A DNA stretch of 64,000 bases from Muraenolepis orangiensis (GCA_027704905.1 CM051001.1:29372170-29436169); one strand, 5' to 3'; positions 37,821 through 50,830 are shown, numbered from the stretch's first letter. Numbers and translations are program-made. The notes: generated from the sequence alone by a model not told the origin.

Positions 37821-38153
37821 AAGGTGAGTGTGAGCACATGCATCACTCTTTCTGCGGTTAAACACCAGACTGACGCATGATCTATCATTTAGCAAAATGC
37901 TTTTACGGAAATTGACTTGGCAAAATGCACATTGGTCATGTGTATCAAAACACACGTGCACGGCTTCCACAACAAAGCCTTAAGTATGAAGCATATGAAG
38001 ACTTCAACAGTCAAGGGAGGTGGAGGTTGGTGAGCAGAGGGGAGCAAAGCCATCAAAGAGTCAGAACACACATCTGTCTCATTGACTCAATATGGTTGAA
38101 GAGGATGAAAGCGTAAACAAAGAAATATCATGTAGTAGCCTATGGAGTGTGTG
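37821..38153. other. Unassigned stretch
   Basis: No feature recognised. Confidence 0.5.
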
Positions 38154-38412
38154 TGATTGGTGGCTGGTTTAAGCAGCATCATCTGGCTCGAGTCAGGCTG
38201 ATTAGAGTCTGGAGGCTGGATGAGGCTGCACACCACGGTTTAAACCAGCCATCACCACACACACTCAGGAGGGACACTACGATGTCAGCATGTACCACCT
38301 GCCCTGCTTGCTAAAACGTCTAATCACTCTACAATTAAGTGTTTTACTCATCATCCAGCTGTGTCTTTGTGTCATCGGAGGAGCCCAGAGAATCCACTGT
38401 AGTGGCAGGTAG
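38154..38412 (+). repeat. Dispersed repeat E, copy 4 (most complete)
   Basis: Starts GTGTGATTGGTGGCTGGTTT, contains AGGCTGATTAGAGTCTGG, GGTTTAAACCAGCCATCACC and ACACACACTCAGGAGGG, a TTTTACTCATCATCCAGCTG block, TGTGTCTTTGTGTCATCGGA and GGAGCCCAGAG, and ends near GTGGCAGGTAG. Possible LTR. No coding capacity. Confidence 0.7.
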
Positions 38413-38569
38413 AAAAGTTGGTCCATTGAAGAACCAGGCAGATTAGATTTAGGATGATGAAATCCTCTTCTGAAATAATGAGAGGTAATGATTTCTCACA
38501 AGGTAGGATTATTAGTTACATAAGCCCACAAGAAGACATTTCTGACAGTTATCATTGATAAATAAAAGG

Positions 38570-38570
<1 letters not shown>

Positions 38571-38663
<93 letters not shown>

Positions 38664-38698
38664 CACTCTCTCTCTCTCTCTCTCACACACAAACACAC
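38571..38698. repeat. (CA)n then (CT)n microsatellite
   Basis: CA array of about 90 bp followed by a short CT array and more CA. Confidence 0.96.
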
Positions 38699-38929
38699 GC
38701 ACGCTGTCTTGTCTTTCTGTTTCCGTCACTTCAGACGTATCTACCATTTAATTGAAATTCATCACCTCTGCAATGATTCTGTCACATTGCATCATCACAT
38801 ATTTTCCTCAGAGACGGATGAGCAATGAACAAAATTAGATATATGAGGACATTCTTTTTTGAAACAAATGAATTGGAGCAGCGTTATTAACTTGAAAGCT
38901 TCACTAGATCATTGCTCCCAGTCTTATCC

Positions 38930-39062
38930 TCTCCCTCTTCCTCTCTCCCTTTCACACTCCTTCCTCTCTCCCTCCCACACTCCTTCCTCTCTCCCTCCCA
39001 CACTCCTTCCTCTCGCCCCCCCACACTCCTTCCTCTCTCCCTCCCACACTCCTTCCCTTCTT
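38930..39062. repeat. 23-bp minisatellite, about five units
   Basis: Units of the form CCTCTCTCCCTCCCACACTC plus CTT. The 23-bp period makes each frame rotate. Confidence 0.92.
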
Positions 39063-39200
39063 TCTCTCCCTCCCCGCCCCTTCCCTCGTGTGACTAATGA
39101 CACATGTGCGTCCTGAGGCTGGACCAATTGAGAACCACTGGTTTCAAATCGGTTGGATACCTCAACATCAAGACCATAGCAAATTCAATTAAATAAAACA

Positions 39201-39639
<439 letters not shown>

Positions 39640-39840
39640 GACAAGTCAATTTTATTTGTATAGCCCTTAATTACAGTTACAGTTTCAAAGAGCTTCACAG
39701 GCCACATGTTTATGACATCTCCCAAACCATAGCTAAGGGCAAGAAAAATAAAAAAACTCCATGGGGCTGGCTGGTATCCTTCAGGTGGGGATCACAGCCT
39801 GATCATAGCCGCACACTGGAAAACAGAAGCAGACTGCATT
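39640..39840 (-). repeat. Interspersed repeat with LINE-like 3' end
   Basis: The reverse complement ends AAGGGCTATACAAATAAAAT followed by TGACTTG, a frequent 3' end of fish retroposons. Body words AGAGCTTCACAGGCCACATG and GGCAAGAAAAATAAAAAAAC also look like that repeat. Class not determined, right edge approximate. Confidence 0.5.
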
Positions 39841-40650
39841 TTGATGATTAGATGGGGTAGGTCGGACTAGGAACATGTAGATAACCTCTGGTCTAGTAGG
39901 CTGGCTTTACGGGTCTATTTAGCTTTGATGAGGGCTGAGGGGCTCTCCCAGAAACCAAACAACAATGTAAAAAGGTAGGCTTTCTAGATTTAAATATTTC
40001 AACAGTCTGCTTCCCTGATTACCAGTGGCAGACACAAATAGGATGCTCAGTAGGGGAACGCTCTATTCCCTGCTGATTTCTTTGTAAGTTTTGGGATTGA
40101 TCGATGGCCAGCGGGGAAGACCAGAGGGGCTTTTGCAATGTGCTTGCCCCATTGCAGGGGCAAGATACCACCACCTGGAAAGTTACTGAAGAGTAGTCGG
40201 ATAAAGCTGAGGTGTAAGGTAAGAAAATATTTCTACACCACAGATCAAGACGAGATCCATCGTGTTTCCAACGTTGTGGGTAGGGTGCTGGACAAGCTGT
40301 TTTTACAACCAAGCGCTTATGTAATGGAAAGAAAAGCCTTTGCGAGAGGATCAGACGGGTAACTTCAGGAATGTTAAAATCACGAACAAGCTAAACAATG
40401 TCACAATTTGTGAAAGATCAGCTGCAAAACAAATTTCCATGAAACATTTGTATGGCAGTGGCGTGTCTATCACAACTGGACCTTCTGTAGACCCCCCCAC
40501 CCCCCCACCCCCGGATTCGAAAATTTGGTTGTTCTAGTCAGACGGACGTCACGGAGGCAGGTTGACCATAGTTGGCAAAGGTATGAAAGGTATAAAATGT
40601 AGTGAAGTAACAGCACAACACAGCACCACCACACACAGGCTATCGATGAA
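39841..40650. other. Unassigned stretch
   Basis: Poly-C with ACCC near 40493-40512. No gene recognised. Ends at the foldback element. Confidence 0.5.
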
Positions 40651-40911
40651 AGGGACAGTCTAAAACGCTTAACGTGAAATGGCTTAACGTAACTTAAAGT
40701 TCCAAAACAGCAATCAATAATCACCAAATGTCTCTGGCATATTTCTGGTCATTTGTACTTTTACCTGTCAAAATATCAAAACCTAAATCCTACTATTACG
40801 GAAGTTAAGTTACATTAAGTGTTAAGTGATAAATTTGGTGATTATTGATTGCGGTTTTGTAACTCTTAGTTGCGTTAAGCCTTTTCACGTTAAGCGTTTT
40901 AGACTGTCCCT
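40651..40911. mobile_element. Foldback (MITE-like) element with ~79-bp inverted ends
   Basis: The left end AGGGACAGTCTAAAACGCTT continues for about 79 bp to ATCAATAATCACCAAAT. The right end is its reverse complement with about seven mismatches, ending at 40911 (AAGCGTTTTAGACTGTCCCT). The central spacer is about 100 bp and non-coding. GATGAA lies directly left (40645-40650) and again just after the right end (40913-40918, one base removed). The superfamily is not identifiable from the termini by eye. Confidence 0.85.
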
Positions 40912-41639
40912 AGATGAATTACTGTACTGGTACTGTACTGTAGTTCGCTACATTGTCACACACCATTAGAACCTACTCCACTCAGCTAGGACTATTAGGT
41001 TTCATAGACAAATGGCTGCCACACAACCACGCCTTCATAACAATTACCAATGCAAAGAAAGATCAAGTCAAAATTCAATTTAAATGCACAACAATGCTTA
41101 ACAAACTCAAGACAGCCATTAACTAATCATTAAGTGTGTGGAAACAAAATGCAACCAGCTCAACGAGACGCAACACTGCGGCAAAACCAGCAAAGACAAA
41201 TTAGTCTCACTCACCAATGATGTTCACTTAAAGACAAAATCCATTCTCCTGTCATTCTGGATTAATGTTTCGATAACCCGGTCATAAAGCTGATCTGGCC
41301 TTGAGTTGTCTGACTTTGGGTCAACTCTGTTACGTGTTCCATTTAAAATCTATTGTGTTATGAATGATCTCTCATAGCAACATCATGATTATGATCAGGA
41401 TTTAACCAGACTATAGATTATAGCCACAAATAACAGTAGGATTACAATTTGACAAAAGGGTATTGCAACAGACCTTGCAACAGCAGAACAAAAAAAAGTC
41501 AAAAGTACAATTTAAATCAGGTTCTAATGATTGATGATAATGAGGTTCTGATTTATTTAGGAATCCCTTAATCACATTACTTGTGTCTGAAAGGGCTCAA
41601 CAGGGTCATATTTCAACCAGTATACAGTAACACTGGATG
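40912..41639. other. Unassigned stretch
   Basis: No gene or repeat recognised. Confidence 0.5.
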
Positions 41640-41850
41640 GGTTTGTTATTAATGGTAGTCCTACCCTGACAAGGTGTGTTTTTAACGGTAGACCTATCCT
41701 GACAGGGCGTGTTATGAACATGGTAGGCCTACACTGACAGGGTGTGTTATGAACGGTAGGCCTTTACTGACAGGGTGTGTTATAAAAAGGGTAGTCCTAC
41801 ACTGACAGGGTGTGTTAAGAACAGGGTATGCCTACACTAAAGGGGTGTGT
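41640..41850. repeat. ~35-bp minisatellite, about six units
   Basis: Units of the form CTGACAGGGTGTGTTATGAA followed by (C)GGTAGGCCTACA, with one or two indels each. Confidence 0.9.
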
Positions 41851-42082
41851 TTCCACCTCTGTATGGATAAGCTCTCGACATATATCATAATAAATTCGGC
41901 ATGCATCACGTTTATGTCCAAGTGGACCATTCAGCTCAGTGAATTATCGCCAAAGCCACATTGTAGAAAACACATTGAATTAATTTTTTTCATTTTTTCA
42001 ATTAAAAATCCACATCCCAATGCCACAACATCCATTAACATAGTCATAGTACACATATTAACATTAACAAAAGCATGTAATT

Positions 42083-44995
42083 AGTCAAGTCAAGTCAAGT
42101 CAAGTTTATTGTCAATTCACTGCAGTCAGTGAAAATCTTATGTGAAATACGCCGAACGACAAGACAGCAGTTAGAAAAAAGATTAAATTAATTAAAACAG
42201 ATAGAATAAAATAGTTAAAAAAAGAAGAAGTACAACTATAAAGTTAAAAATATAAAATACAAAATGGCAATTTATTAAATGCAATATATCGGCACATAAA
42301 CGAGCAATATTTATAATATGAATCACTGTAATAAAATAGACATTGTTTATATCTATACACGCCTTGTTCGCAGCCTGAATGGCCTGACTGTGGAAGCTAT
42401 CTCTGAGTCTATTGTAGTGACGGCACTTTATACTGCGTATCGCCGCCTGACGTAAAAGTGATCAGTTTCGTGCTGTGGTGGGCATTTGTCTTTTATGATG
42501 GCGTTTGGCCTTGCCACGCAGCCGCTGGTTGTATATTCCAGTAGGGGAGGGAGCTCCCCTCCATGATATACTGTGCCGTCCGCCACCCCCTTTGAAGCGC
42601 TCTGCGCTCGAGTGCGGTGCAGTTCTCCGTACCAGGCTGTGATACAACCCTGGAAGACACTCTCAATTGTGCCGGTTATGAATGTTCTCAGTATGCGGAG
42701 CCCATAATGAATTTCTCAACGCCTGAGGAAATACAGGCATTTTGGCCTTTTCACCACATGTGTGGTTGCGTGACCATGTGATGTCCCTCGGAGATGTGCC
42801 ACGCCGAGGAGGCTTGAAGCTGCTGCATCCTTGGGGGGCTCCCGTGTTTGAGGTCTGTCTGCTCTGAGGTGGTGCTGCCCCCATCCTCACACCTTGGCGG
42901 TGGTCCGACAGGAGGTCCAGTATCCAGCTGCACGTGTATGGGGGCATGCCTAGACCTCTAGCTTGGGTGGTCGAGCTTGGCAGAATTACGTGTGACGCTG
43001 ACTTAGCTCCACAACAGCATCGCAGCATAACAGTTTCTTTCCTCCAGGTGGGAAAGGGCAGTGTGGATGGCATGGCAATTTGCATCTTTCGTGGATCTTG
43101 TTTTGACGAAAGGCAAATTGCCATGGTCCAGCGTGGCAGGTAACATGGAGCAAATAAGTCCTTGAACCAAACTCCTCGAAGCATTTGCTGACAATCGAGG
43201 TGAGGCGACAGGTCTATAGTCCATTTCAGGCATGTAACCTTGGTTTTTTAGGGACATGGCACGTGGTGGACATCTGAAGACCGTGAAAGAACAACAGTCT
43301 GGGACAGGGGAGATGGTTGAAGATGTTTGCAAAGACTCCTGCCCACTGGTCTGCGAATGCTCTGAGGACGCGGCCCTGGATGTCGTCGGGGTCTGCTTCT
43401 TAAGAGGTCAGCCGCCTGAAGTGCGGCGCACATCACCCTCCGAGATGTTCCAGCAGGCAGTCTCCCTCAGGCGCGCTGGCTTCTGCGGGCTTCTTCACGT
43501 CAAACGAGCAAAACAGTATTTAGCTCTCCTGGGAGGAGGTAGAGGAGTTCTCTACACAACTGGTTCTCCCTCGGAAGTCGTTATCGTCTGTATCCACCTG
43601 CCACATACTCCTCGCGTTGTGGCTCTTGAATTTCATTCTATTCTCCACTCTGTCCCATGTACTATCGCATTGGCCATGATAGTAGTCGTAACTGGCTCTC
43701 TTATATTCCTCCATATTCCCGGAGCCAAGCGGCGTTACGCGGGTTTAGGTCCAGCGCAAACATCGCCGTTAAATCCACTGTTTTCGGTTGGGATATATCC
43801 TAACCGACTTGGTCGGAACAACGTCATCTATCAGACTTCTTTGATGAACCCGGTGACCGAGGACGCGTACTCGTTGATGTTTTGTCCAGCAACGTGGAAC
43901 ATGTGCCAGTCAAAACGTGATCAACATATCCTGCAGCAGAGTCGATGGTCGACCAGCTTGTCCGCCCTCACCGCGATCGGATTGCGGCTTCAGTCCTCTG
44001 CCTATAGCGGGAGTAGCGTATAGAGCGGTGGTCTGATTTGCCGAACGTTGGGCTCGGAGTAGGGCCTTGTGGCCATCAGGAAGGGAGTGTAGCAGTGTCG
44101 AGTATGTAGTAATTTGTGTGCTCGTTTGTTTGGTAGAACTTCTGGAGACTTCTTCAGTTCGCCTTGTTGAAATCCCCCGCCACGATGAGAGCATCAGCAC
44201 TCAGGGTGTGCTGACTCCTGTTCCCGTGATGCCCCATACAGTTCCTCAGCGCTGTGTCGTGTGGCTTGTGGGGATGTCAACAGTCGGTCACGGTTACCGC
44301 TGTAAACTCCCGAGGTAGCCAGTCATTTGGACGGCAACATAATTCTCCAGGAACTCCAGGTCCGTGAACGAAAGACTTGAGGTGATGTACATGAATTTGG
44401 TTCCACGAAGACTGTTTATCATGTGACATACCCCCCCCTCCGCGATCTTTACGATAGAGCCTTGTTTCTGTCCACTGTGGACGGAAATCCCGTAGCTCGA
44501 TACTGCTTCGGTAACCCCCTCCGCATCCATGTTTCCGTAAGCAGGATGATTATAGTGTTGTCCTCTAGTTCCGGTGGAATTGAAATACATCCTGTAGCTC
44601 GCTTAACTTATTGTCCCAAGACTATACATTAGCCAGTCGAATGTGGGTAGTGGGGGGCGTCGGATCTCAGCCTGACTACACGCCGCTCGCTGCCCTTCTT
44701 TTTTTTCCGGCGACGCTTGCGGTATCGTGCCCGAAGATGGTCGAAGATAATCCAGCTGTGACTTCGGCGGGACAGTCCTAGAGTCGAAAAAATGAAAAAA
44801 CTCCGGTAGAGACGGTGATGACTGTCTCTCTGTCTCCAGAGTGTGCAAAAAGTCCTAATTAACATGCTGCTACTTTCTGAACAAGCGATAAAAATAATAA
44901 ATAAACAAAAACGGCGTCCATCGTTCGGAGAGCTCGCGACACAGGACTGCAGCCATCTTGTTACGGCGCCATACTCTGTTTTGAAGATGTATGGG
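42083..44995 (-). mobile_element. LINE-A, nearly full span but heavily decayed
   Basis: Tail AGTCAAGTCAAGTCAAGTCA at the left. Similarity to the 12.3 kb copy can be followed to GAGTATGGCGCCGTA at about 44980-44995, so the span is nearly full length. On the minus strand, recognisable pieces include the 5' arginine-rich region (44629-45009), endonuclease remnants, QFAYR-type RT entry and LDLLSDH. About 285 bp including motif C (FADD) are missing near 42820. Single-base insertions and deletions occur every few tens of bases, often in homopolymers, so no frame survives for long. Confidence 0.9.
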
Positions 44996-45351
44996 GGTTG
45001 GTACATCAATGTTGTTCACTATAGCAGTCCTTCATATTATATGGGGATACACAAGTTATGGTCCACACATACCCTAAAACATCAAGTAATCCCAGAGTCC
45101 ATTTTATTTTGGTCGGGTGTTGCTCCATGTTTTGTCAAATTAAGGCGGAGTTCAATAAAAGGAAACTTTAGAGCTAGTGTTGTATAGTAGAGAATGCATT
45201 ACTTTGGGGTCTGCCCTTGAATGAACAGTAAATTGCGAGGGTCTATTTGGTACGGGGAGATAGAAGGAGAGGCTTTGGGTTCAGACAGCAGATACTACTG
45301 ATTTAAATATGACTTTAATCACTGACTATACAAAGCTTTCTCCCAAGATAG

Positions 45352-45355
<4 letters not shown>
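44996..45355. other. Unassigned stretch
   Basis: No feature recognised. Confidence 0.5.
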
Positions 45356-45404
<49 letters not shown>

Positions 45405-45434
45405 ACTCTCTCTCTCTCTCTCTGTCTGTCTCTC
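45356..45434. repeat. (CT)n microsatellite
   Basis: Interrupted CT array, about 75 bp. Confidence 0.95.
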
Positions 45435-45779
45435 TTCCTGACCACCTGGCGGCCAGCCAGGTTGTGCATTGCAAATCATTATCTGGCTTAAGATCAGCTG
45501 AGCTGCCAATGTCTCACGTCTGGGAAGAAAACTCTTGTTTGTTTTAAATTAACAGGACTCTCTTCTAAATGTTTGTATATCATTAAGTCATTCAGTTAGG
45601 GCAGGTTGCAAGCTATCTATTCAATTAGGATGAGCTTGTGATGAAATGCTTTCCTTTAAACAAAACTTAACCTGTAGCCGTTGTGAAGACTAGCAAAAAC
45701 ATCCAGTCCAGTAATCAACGTCCATACCATAAAAATATAAATAAACCAAAAGTGCAGAGAGTGTCAAATGTTAAGTGTT
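45435..45779. other. Unassigned stretch
   Basis: Nothing recognised before the LINE-B 3'UTR. Confidence 0.5.
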
Positions 45780-46428
45780 AAATGTTATGTACATGTGTTG
45801 AATGTACATTTTTATTATTATTTAAAGAAAATTACAAAAATCTTTAAAAGCATTTAAAGTGCCAGTAGTGCAGCAGCATCATGAATACAGTGCAGTAACT
45901 GTGATGAGTCCAGCCTCCTAGCACTTCAGTCGGCGCACTGCCTGTGGATAAAAACTATCGTTATGCCTGGTAGTCCTTGTACGGATGCTGCGAAACCGGC
46001 GACCAGACGGTAGGGAGAAGAGATGGTGCCCAGGGTGGTTGCAGTCCTTTATGATGGACATGGCCTTCTTCCGACATCTGGTTCTACAGATCTCCTCAAT
46101 GCATGGAAGTGCACGCCCGATGATCTTCTCTGCCGTCCTCAGGACCCTCTGGATGGCTTTCTTGTCCTGTTCAGTGGTGTTGCCGTACCACACAGTGACG
46201 CCACTCGTCAGGACGCTCTCTACGGTGCCACGGTAGAAGTTAACTTGCCACCTCTGGCCTATTCCGCTTTTTCAGAGGCACCGCAGAGCATAGAGGCGCT
46301 GGTGTGCCTTCTTCAGCATGACCTCCGTGTTGCGGGTCCGTGTTGTAGCCCAAGGAAACGGAAGCAGCTGACGACTTCCACCGGTGTCCCGTCCAGGCTG
46401 ATGGTGGAGTGGGACACCGGTGGAAGTC
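45780..46428 (-). mobile_element. LINE-B copy 5
   Basis: Minus frame 45918-46193 reads MWYGNTTEQDKKAIQRVLRT, CIEEICRTRCRKKAMS, CNHPGHHLFSL and FYPQAVRRLKC. The 5' side continues with LKKAHQRLYALRC-like remnants to about 46410 and ends in a perfect inverted repeat (46373-46428). The 3'UTR reaches about 45780, but the canonical CTTGAATCTTG tail is not seen. Confidence 0.88.
46373..46428. repeat. 18-bp perfect inverted repeat at the LINE-B 5' end
   Basis: GACTTCCACCGGTGTCCC at 46373-46390 and its exact reverse complement at 46411-46428, with a 20-nt loop (GTCCAGGCTGATGGTGGAGT). LINE-B copy 1 has the left arm and loop but not the right arm. Confidence 0.9.
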
Positions 46429-46595
46429 ACCAGCATGTGTGTGTGCGTGTGTTTGTCTAGGTTGATCTGGGTCAACACAGGTAATTATGGTTTATGAAGG
46501 GGAGGTTTAATTCCCTTCCATGCCCCAGTGTTTATTTAGCCTCTGGCTCAGCTTGATAGATTCCTACCCTCATGGGAAACACACTGCTTGTTTGT

Positions 46596-47359
<764 letters not shown>

Positions 47360-47497
47360 TGGCCACACTAGTATAGAAGCATCCTTTTATCACCAGTATA
47401 TCACCATTATTCACCATGTATCATTCATCTGGTCGCAACTAGTACAGAAGCATAATGTATGAAGATTATATCACCATTATGCACCATTTATCAATAA
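47360..47497. repeat. 70-bp minisatellite, left part
   Basis: Two units containing ACTAGTATAGAAGCAT, ATATCACCATTATNCACCAT and ATCATTCATCTGGTC. The ACTAGTA words lie at 47367 and 47438. Interrupted at 47498 by LINE-C and continued at 48984. Confidence 0.88.
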
Positions 47498-48983
47498 TTA
47501 GATTAGATTAGATTAGATTCAAATTGATTGTCAGTGTACAGCACAAGTACATTACATCGAAAGGAATTTGGCATCTAACCAGAGCGCAAATGTTGCAGTA
47601 AAGTGCATGGTAATATATAATGTACAGTTGTTGAATAATATGTCAAAACAGTCTACTAAAAAAATGACTAACGACTACAAAAAACAGGCATAAAATAATG
47701 TATAGAGTAGGTATGAGATATGTGAAGAATTCTAGGTATATATATACAAGGTAAGTATGCAAGTATTGTTTCAGCTCAACATGTAGTGAGTATGCAGTTG
47801 TATCAAAATATGAAAATATATACAAATGTATATACAGCAGGTAGTAAGCAGTGATGTGTAGTTATATCAGCAGTTGACGATTAATCTATTTACGGTAAGT
47901 ACAGTAAAAATGTACATGACTATCATACAGGTATGTAAACAATAAATGGCTAAACTATAAATATGTAACCTATAGGTATGGGGGGGGGGGGGCTGTCATC
48001 GTGGTATAGAGTTCAGAGAGATGACAGCTGAGGGGAAGAAGCTGTTCCTAAGCCTGCTTAAATTGGAACAAAGGTTTCTAAAGCGCCTCCCGGAGGGGAG
48101 GAGGGCAAACAGTCCATGGTTGGGGTGAGAGGTGTCTTTGACTGCCTTCCTCAGACTTTGTTTGCGGTGGGTAGTGTTTATTGCAGGGAGAGTTAATCCA
48201 ACGATGCGTTGGGTGGTTTTCACCACCCTCTGCAGCGCTTTCCGGTCGGGCATGTTGGTGAGGATGCTTTCAATAGCACACGGTAAAAGTTCACCAGAAT
48301 CTGAGGTGACAGGTGAGCCTCAGTCTCCTCAGGAAGAAGAGACACTGGTGAGCCTTCTTTAGAGAGGTCCTCAGAGATGTGGACCCCCAGAGATTTGAAG
48401 CTGGAAACACGCTCGACCTCCGCCCCGTTGAGGATGGGGGCATGTGTGCCAGCTCTGGTCTTCCTGAAGTCGACGATGAGCTCCTTGGTCTTCTTGGTGT
48501 TGAGGGCCAGGTTGTTGTCAGCGCACCATGCCACCAGGTGCTGGTCCTCGTCCCTGTACGCTGCCTCATCGTTGTTCTTGATGAGGCCCACCACCGTTGT
48601 GTCGTCTGTAAACTTGATGATGGTGTTTGTACCATGTACAGGAGTGCAGTCGTGGGTGACGAGGGAGTAGAGGAGAGGGCTCAGCATACAGCACTGGGGG
48701 ACGCCGGTGTTCAGGGTGAGGGTGGAGGAGGTGAGACTGTCTAACCTGACTGACTGGGGTCTGTTGGTTAGGATGTTCAATAACCAGTTACAAACAGAGG
48801 GGTTAATGTTACGGTTCTTGGTTTCCATAAGGTCACCAAGTTTGGAGGGGATGATGGTGTTGAATGCTGAGCTGAATTCGATGAACAGCATTCTCACGTG
48901 GGTGTTGCTCTCATCCAGGTGGGAGAGAGCAGAGTGAAGGGCTGAGGAGATGACGTCCTCCGTGCTCCTGTTCTTACGGTAGT
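47498..48983 (-). mobile_element. LINE-C copy 2, 5'-truncated, inserted in a minisatellite
   Basis: Tail TTAGATTAGATTAGATTAGA at the left, then the 3'UTR and a minus-strand RT remnant. Frame 48220-48897 reads MRMLFIEFSSAFN, PQCCMLSP, KFTDDTTVVGL and NLALNTKKTKELIVDF. The C-terminal frame 47996-48253 reads SHPNHGLFALLPSGRR. Compared with copy 1, the motif A aspartate is glutamate (IEF for IDF), motif B has QCC for QGC and motif C has TDD for ADD, so it should be inactive. AATAAT occurs at both edges. Confidence 0.92.
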
Positions 48984-49165
48984 AATAATCTGGTTACACG
49001 AGTATAAAATCAAAATTTGATCAACATTACATCACTTTTATGCACCATTTATCAATCATCTGGTCACACAAGTATAGAAGCATAATTTTATCATCAGTAT
49101 ATCACCATTATTTACGTTTTATCATTCATCTGGTCACACTAGTTTAGAAGCATTATTCTACGCTT
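48984..49165. repeat. 70-bp minisatellite, right part
   Basis: Continues the array interrupted by LINE-C. ATCTGGT(C/T)ACAC words recur at about 48988, 49058 and 49128, exactly 70 bp apart, each followed by AGTATAGAAGCAT-like sequence. Confidence 0.88.
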
Positions 49166-50422
49166 ACTTGTGTTATTCATCAATGTGTGTGCAAACTCCC
49201 ATTTTTGTGTTTCATTGTTGACTGGCTAGTGAATCCACCTCTAGCTCTCTTTGACCATAAAGACCCTCTATGGGTGGGGGAATAGAAGCCATGAAAGCAT
49301 GCATTTTACTTCTTGCCGCGTCCCCAGTTTGTCTGAGCAGCGTGAGTCATTGGAGGACTCCAGCCCTCTTTAACCTTAGCTTTAACCTTCCCACGACACT
49401 TCACTTCATACACACATGCATATACATACAGCAAACACACAAATATGAATTGTTTTGTATGTCATCGGGACTATCAGCCTCACAAGGACATCCAGATATT
49501 CTAGTTTTTGTTTCTCAGTGAATAGCATGCCGGCCTTGGCAATTGATTTCCACTTTTATGGGCCCAGCAGTTGGTTGTTCAAAGAACTCCCAAGGCCAAA
49601 GTAAAAACATCTTCTCCTCTGAGAAAAAGCCTCCCGTGAAAATCCCTGTTCTTTATTTGGTCTACTTTGGAGGAAACAGTTGTGATTGCTCTGTCTACTT
49701 ATTTTCCTCGGCTGTCGCCATTGAATTTTAAATTGGGCTCTTTGCTTGGTGAGGACCTGGTACTAGCCCCCCCCCCCCCTTGGGTCCTCACACTTTGTCA
49801 TTTTTTGGAGGCTTTCAACGAGCTGGAGGCCAAACTGCAGAGAGAACAGACTGTGAACGCCACTCACCAACAGGACGCTCTCACGAGGCTACTGGTGGAC
49901 AAACCCACGACAGATATATAGCTGTTTATATCACGTCCACGATTCTAGATAACGTTCTTTCCTTCTCCACTCCCTACAGTGCTGCTACTGCTCTCTCAAC
50001 AGCCCACTCAGCTCCTGCATGAATGAGCAGCAGAGGCACAACATGGAATAAATAGAAGAGCAATAAACAGCAATCAGCAATTAGCAGCGATACAGTAGTG
50101 GTACCCGCTGCATCAGCACCAACAGCCTCAGTTTACCTGGCTACTCCCCCCACTCCCCCCCCCCCCTGCAGCTCTGTTCCCCACCATCCACTACCTGGTT
50201 AGAGTTGTTGTGTGCACACATCTCCTTTCTTTAGGTTTTACCTTTTCCCTTTGACTGCGACTCACCAGTCAGTCAGACGACAGCCTGAGTAGCTCCCAGC
50301 CCGCGGCCATGTTTCCTGTGCTGCACTACCGTCTACTATCCCTCCTCTCTTCCCACAAGACGGATGTATTATATACCAGAACATGGAGATTGGGTTACCA
50401 TTACAGGGAGACTGTAGACAGA

Positions 50423-50426
<4 letters not shown>
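49166..50426. other. Unassigned stretch
   Basis: Overlapping short frames at 49667-50022. One has a coiled-coil-like segment FNELEAKLQREQTVNATHQQ but no start or exon signal I can support. Poly-C near 49769-49781 and 50155-50166. Confidence 0.45.
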
Positions 50427-50462
<36 letters not shown>

Positions 50463-50470
50463 CTGTGTGT
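50427..50470. repeat. (GT)n microsatellite
   Basis: GT array of about 43 bp. Confidence 0.95.
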
Positions 50471-50599
50471 GAGAGAGGCCGACTGGGGAATAGACTGGAG
50501 CTATCTAGATTAAGAATGGTGTGGAAGCTTGATGGGAATTTTTGTACGGTGTATTGATGTTTGAGATTGATTGTGTCTTTGTCCGGTCGAATGTGAGAG

Positions 50600-50830
50600 C
50601 TGGTGTGTGTTCCTTGTGTTTAGTCCTGGGCTTAAGGGTCTCCTTCTTATGCTTGGCTCTGTGCTTAAGGGGTCACCTCTTTGTGTTTTGTCCGGTGCTT
50701 AGGGGGTTACCTCATTCTGTATAGTCCTGGGCTTCAGGGGTCACCTCCTTATGCTTGGTACTGGGCTGATGGGGTCACCTCATTGTGCTTGGTCCTGGGC
50801 TTAGGGTTCACCTCCTTTGGTTGTGTTTTT
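50600..50830. repeat. ~40-bp minisatellite, about six units
   Basis: Units contain TTGGTCCTGGGCTTAGGGGT followed by CACCTC(C/A)TT(A/G)TG. Moderately divergent. Confidence 0.88.

Noticed and set aside
43256..44023. 255-codon plus-strand open frame
   Set aside because: It is the antisense shadow of the decayed LINE-A copy on the minus strand.
49667..50022. Coiled-coil-like frame with FNELEAKLQREQ
   Set aside because: Short, no family recognised, flanked by poly-C and low-complexity DNA. It could be an old gag or exon piece but cannot be supported.
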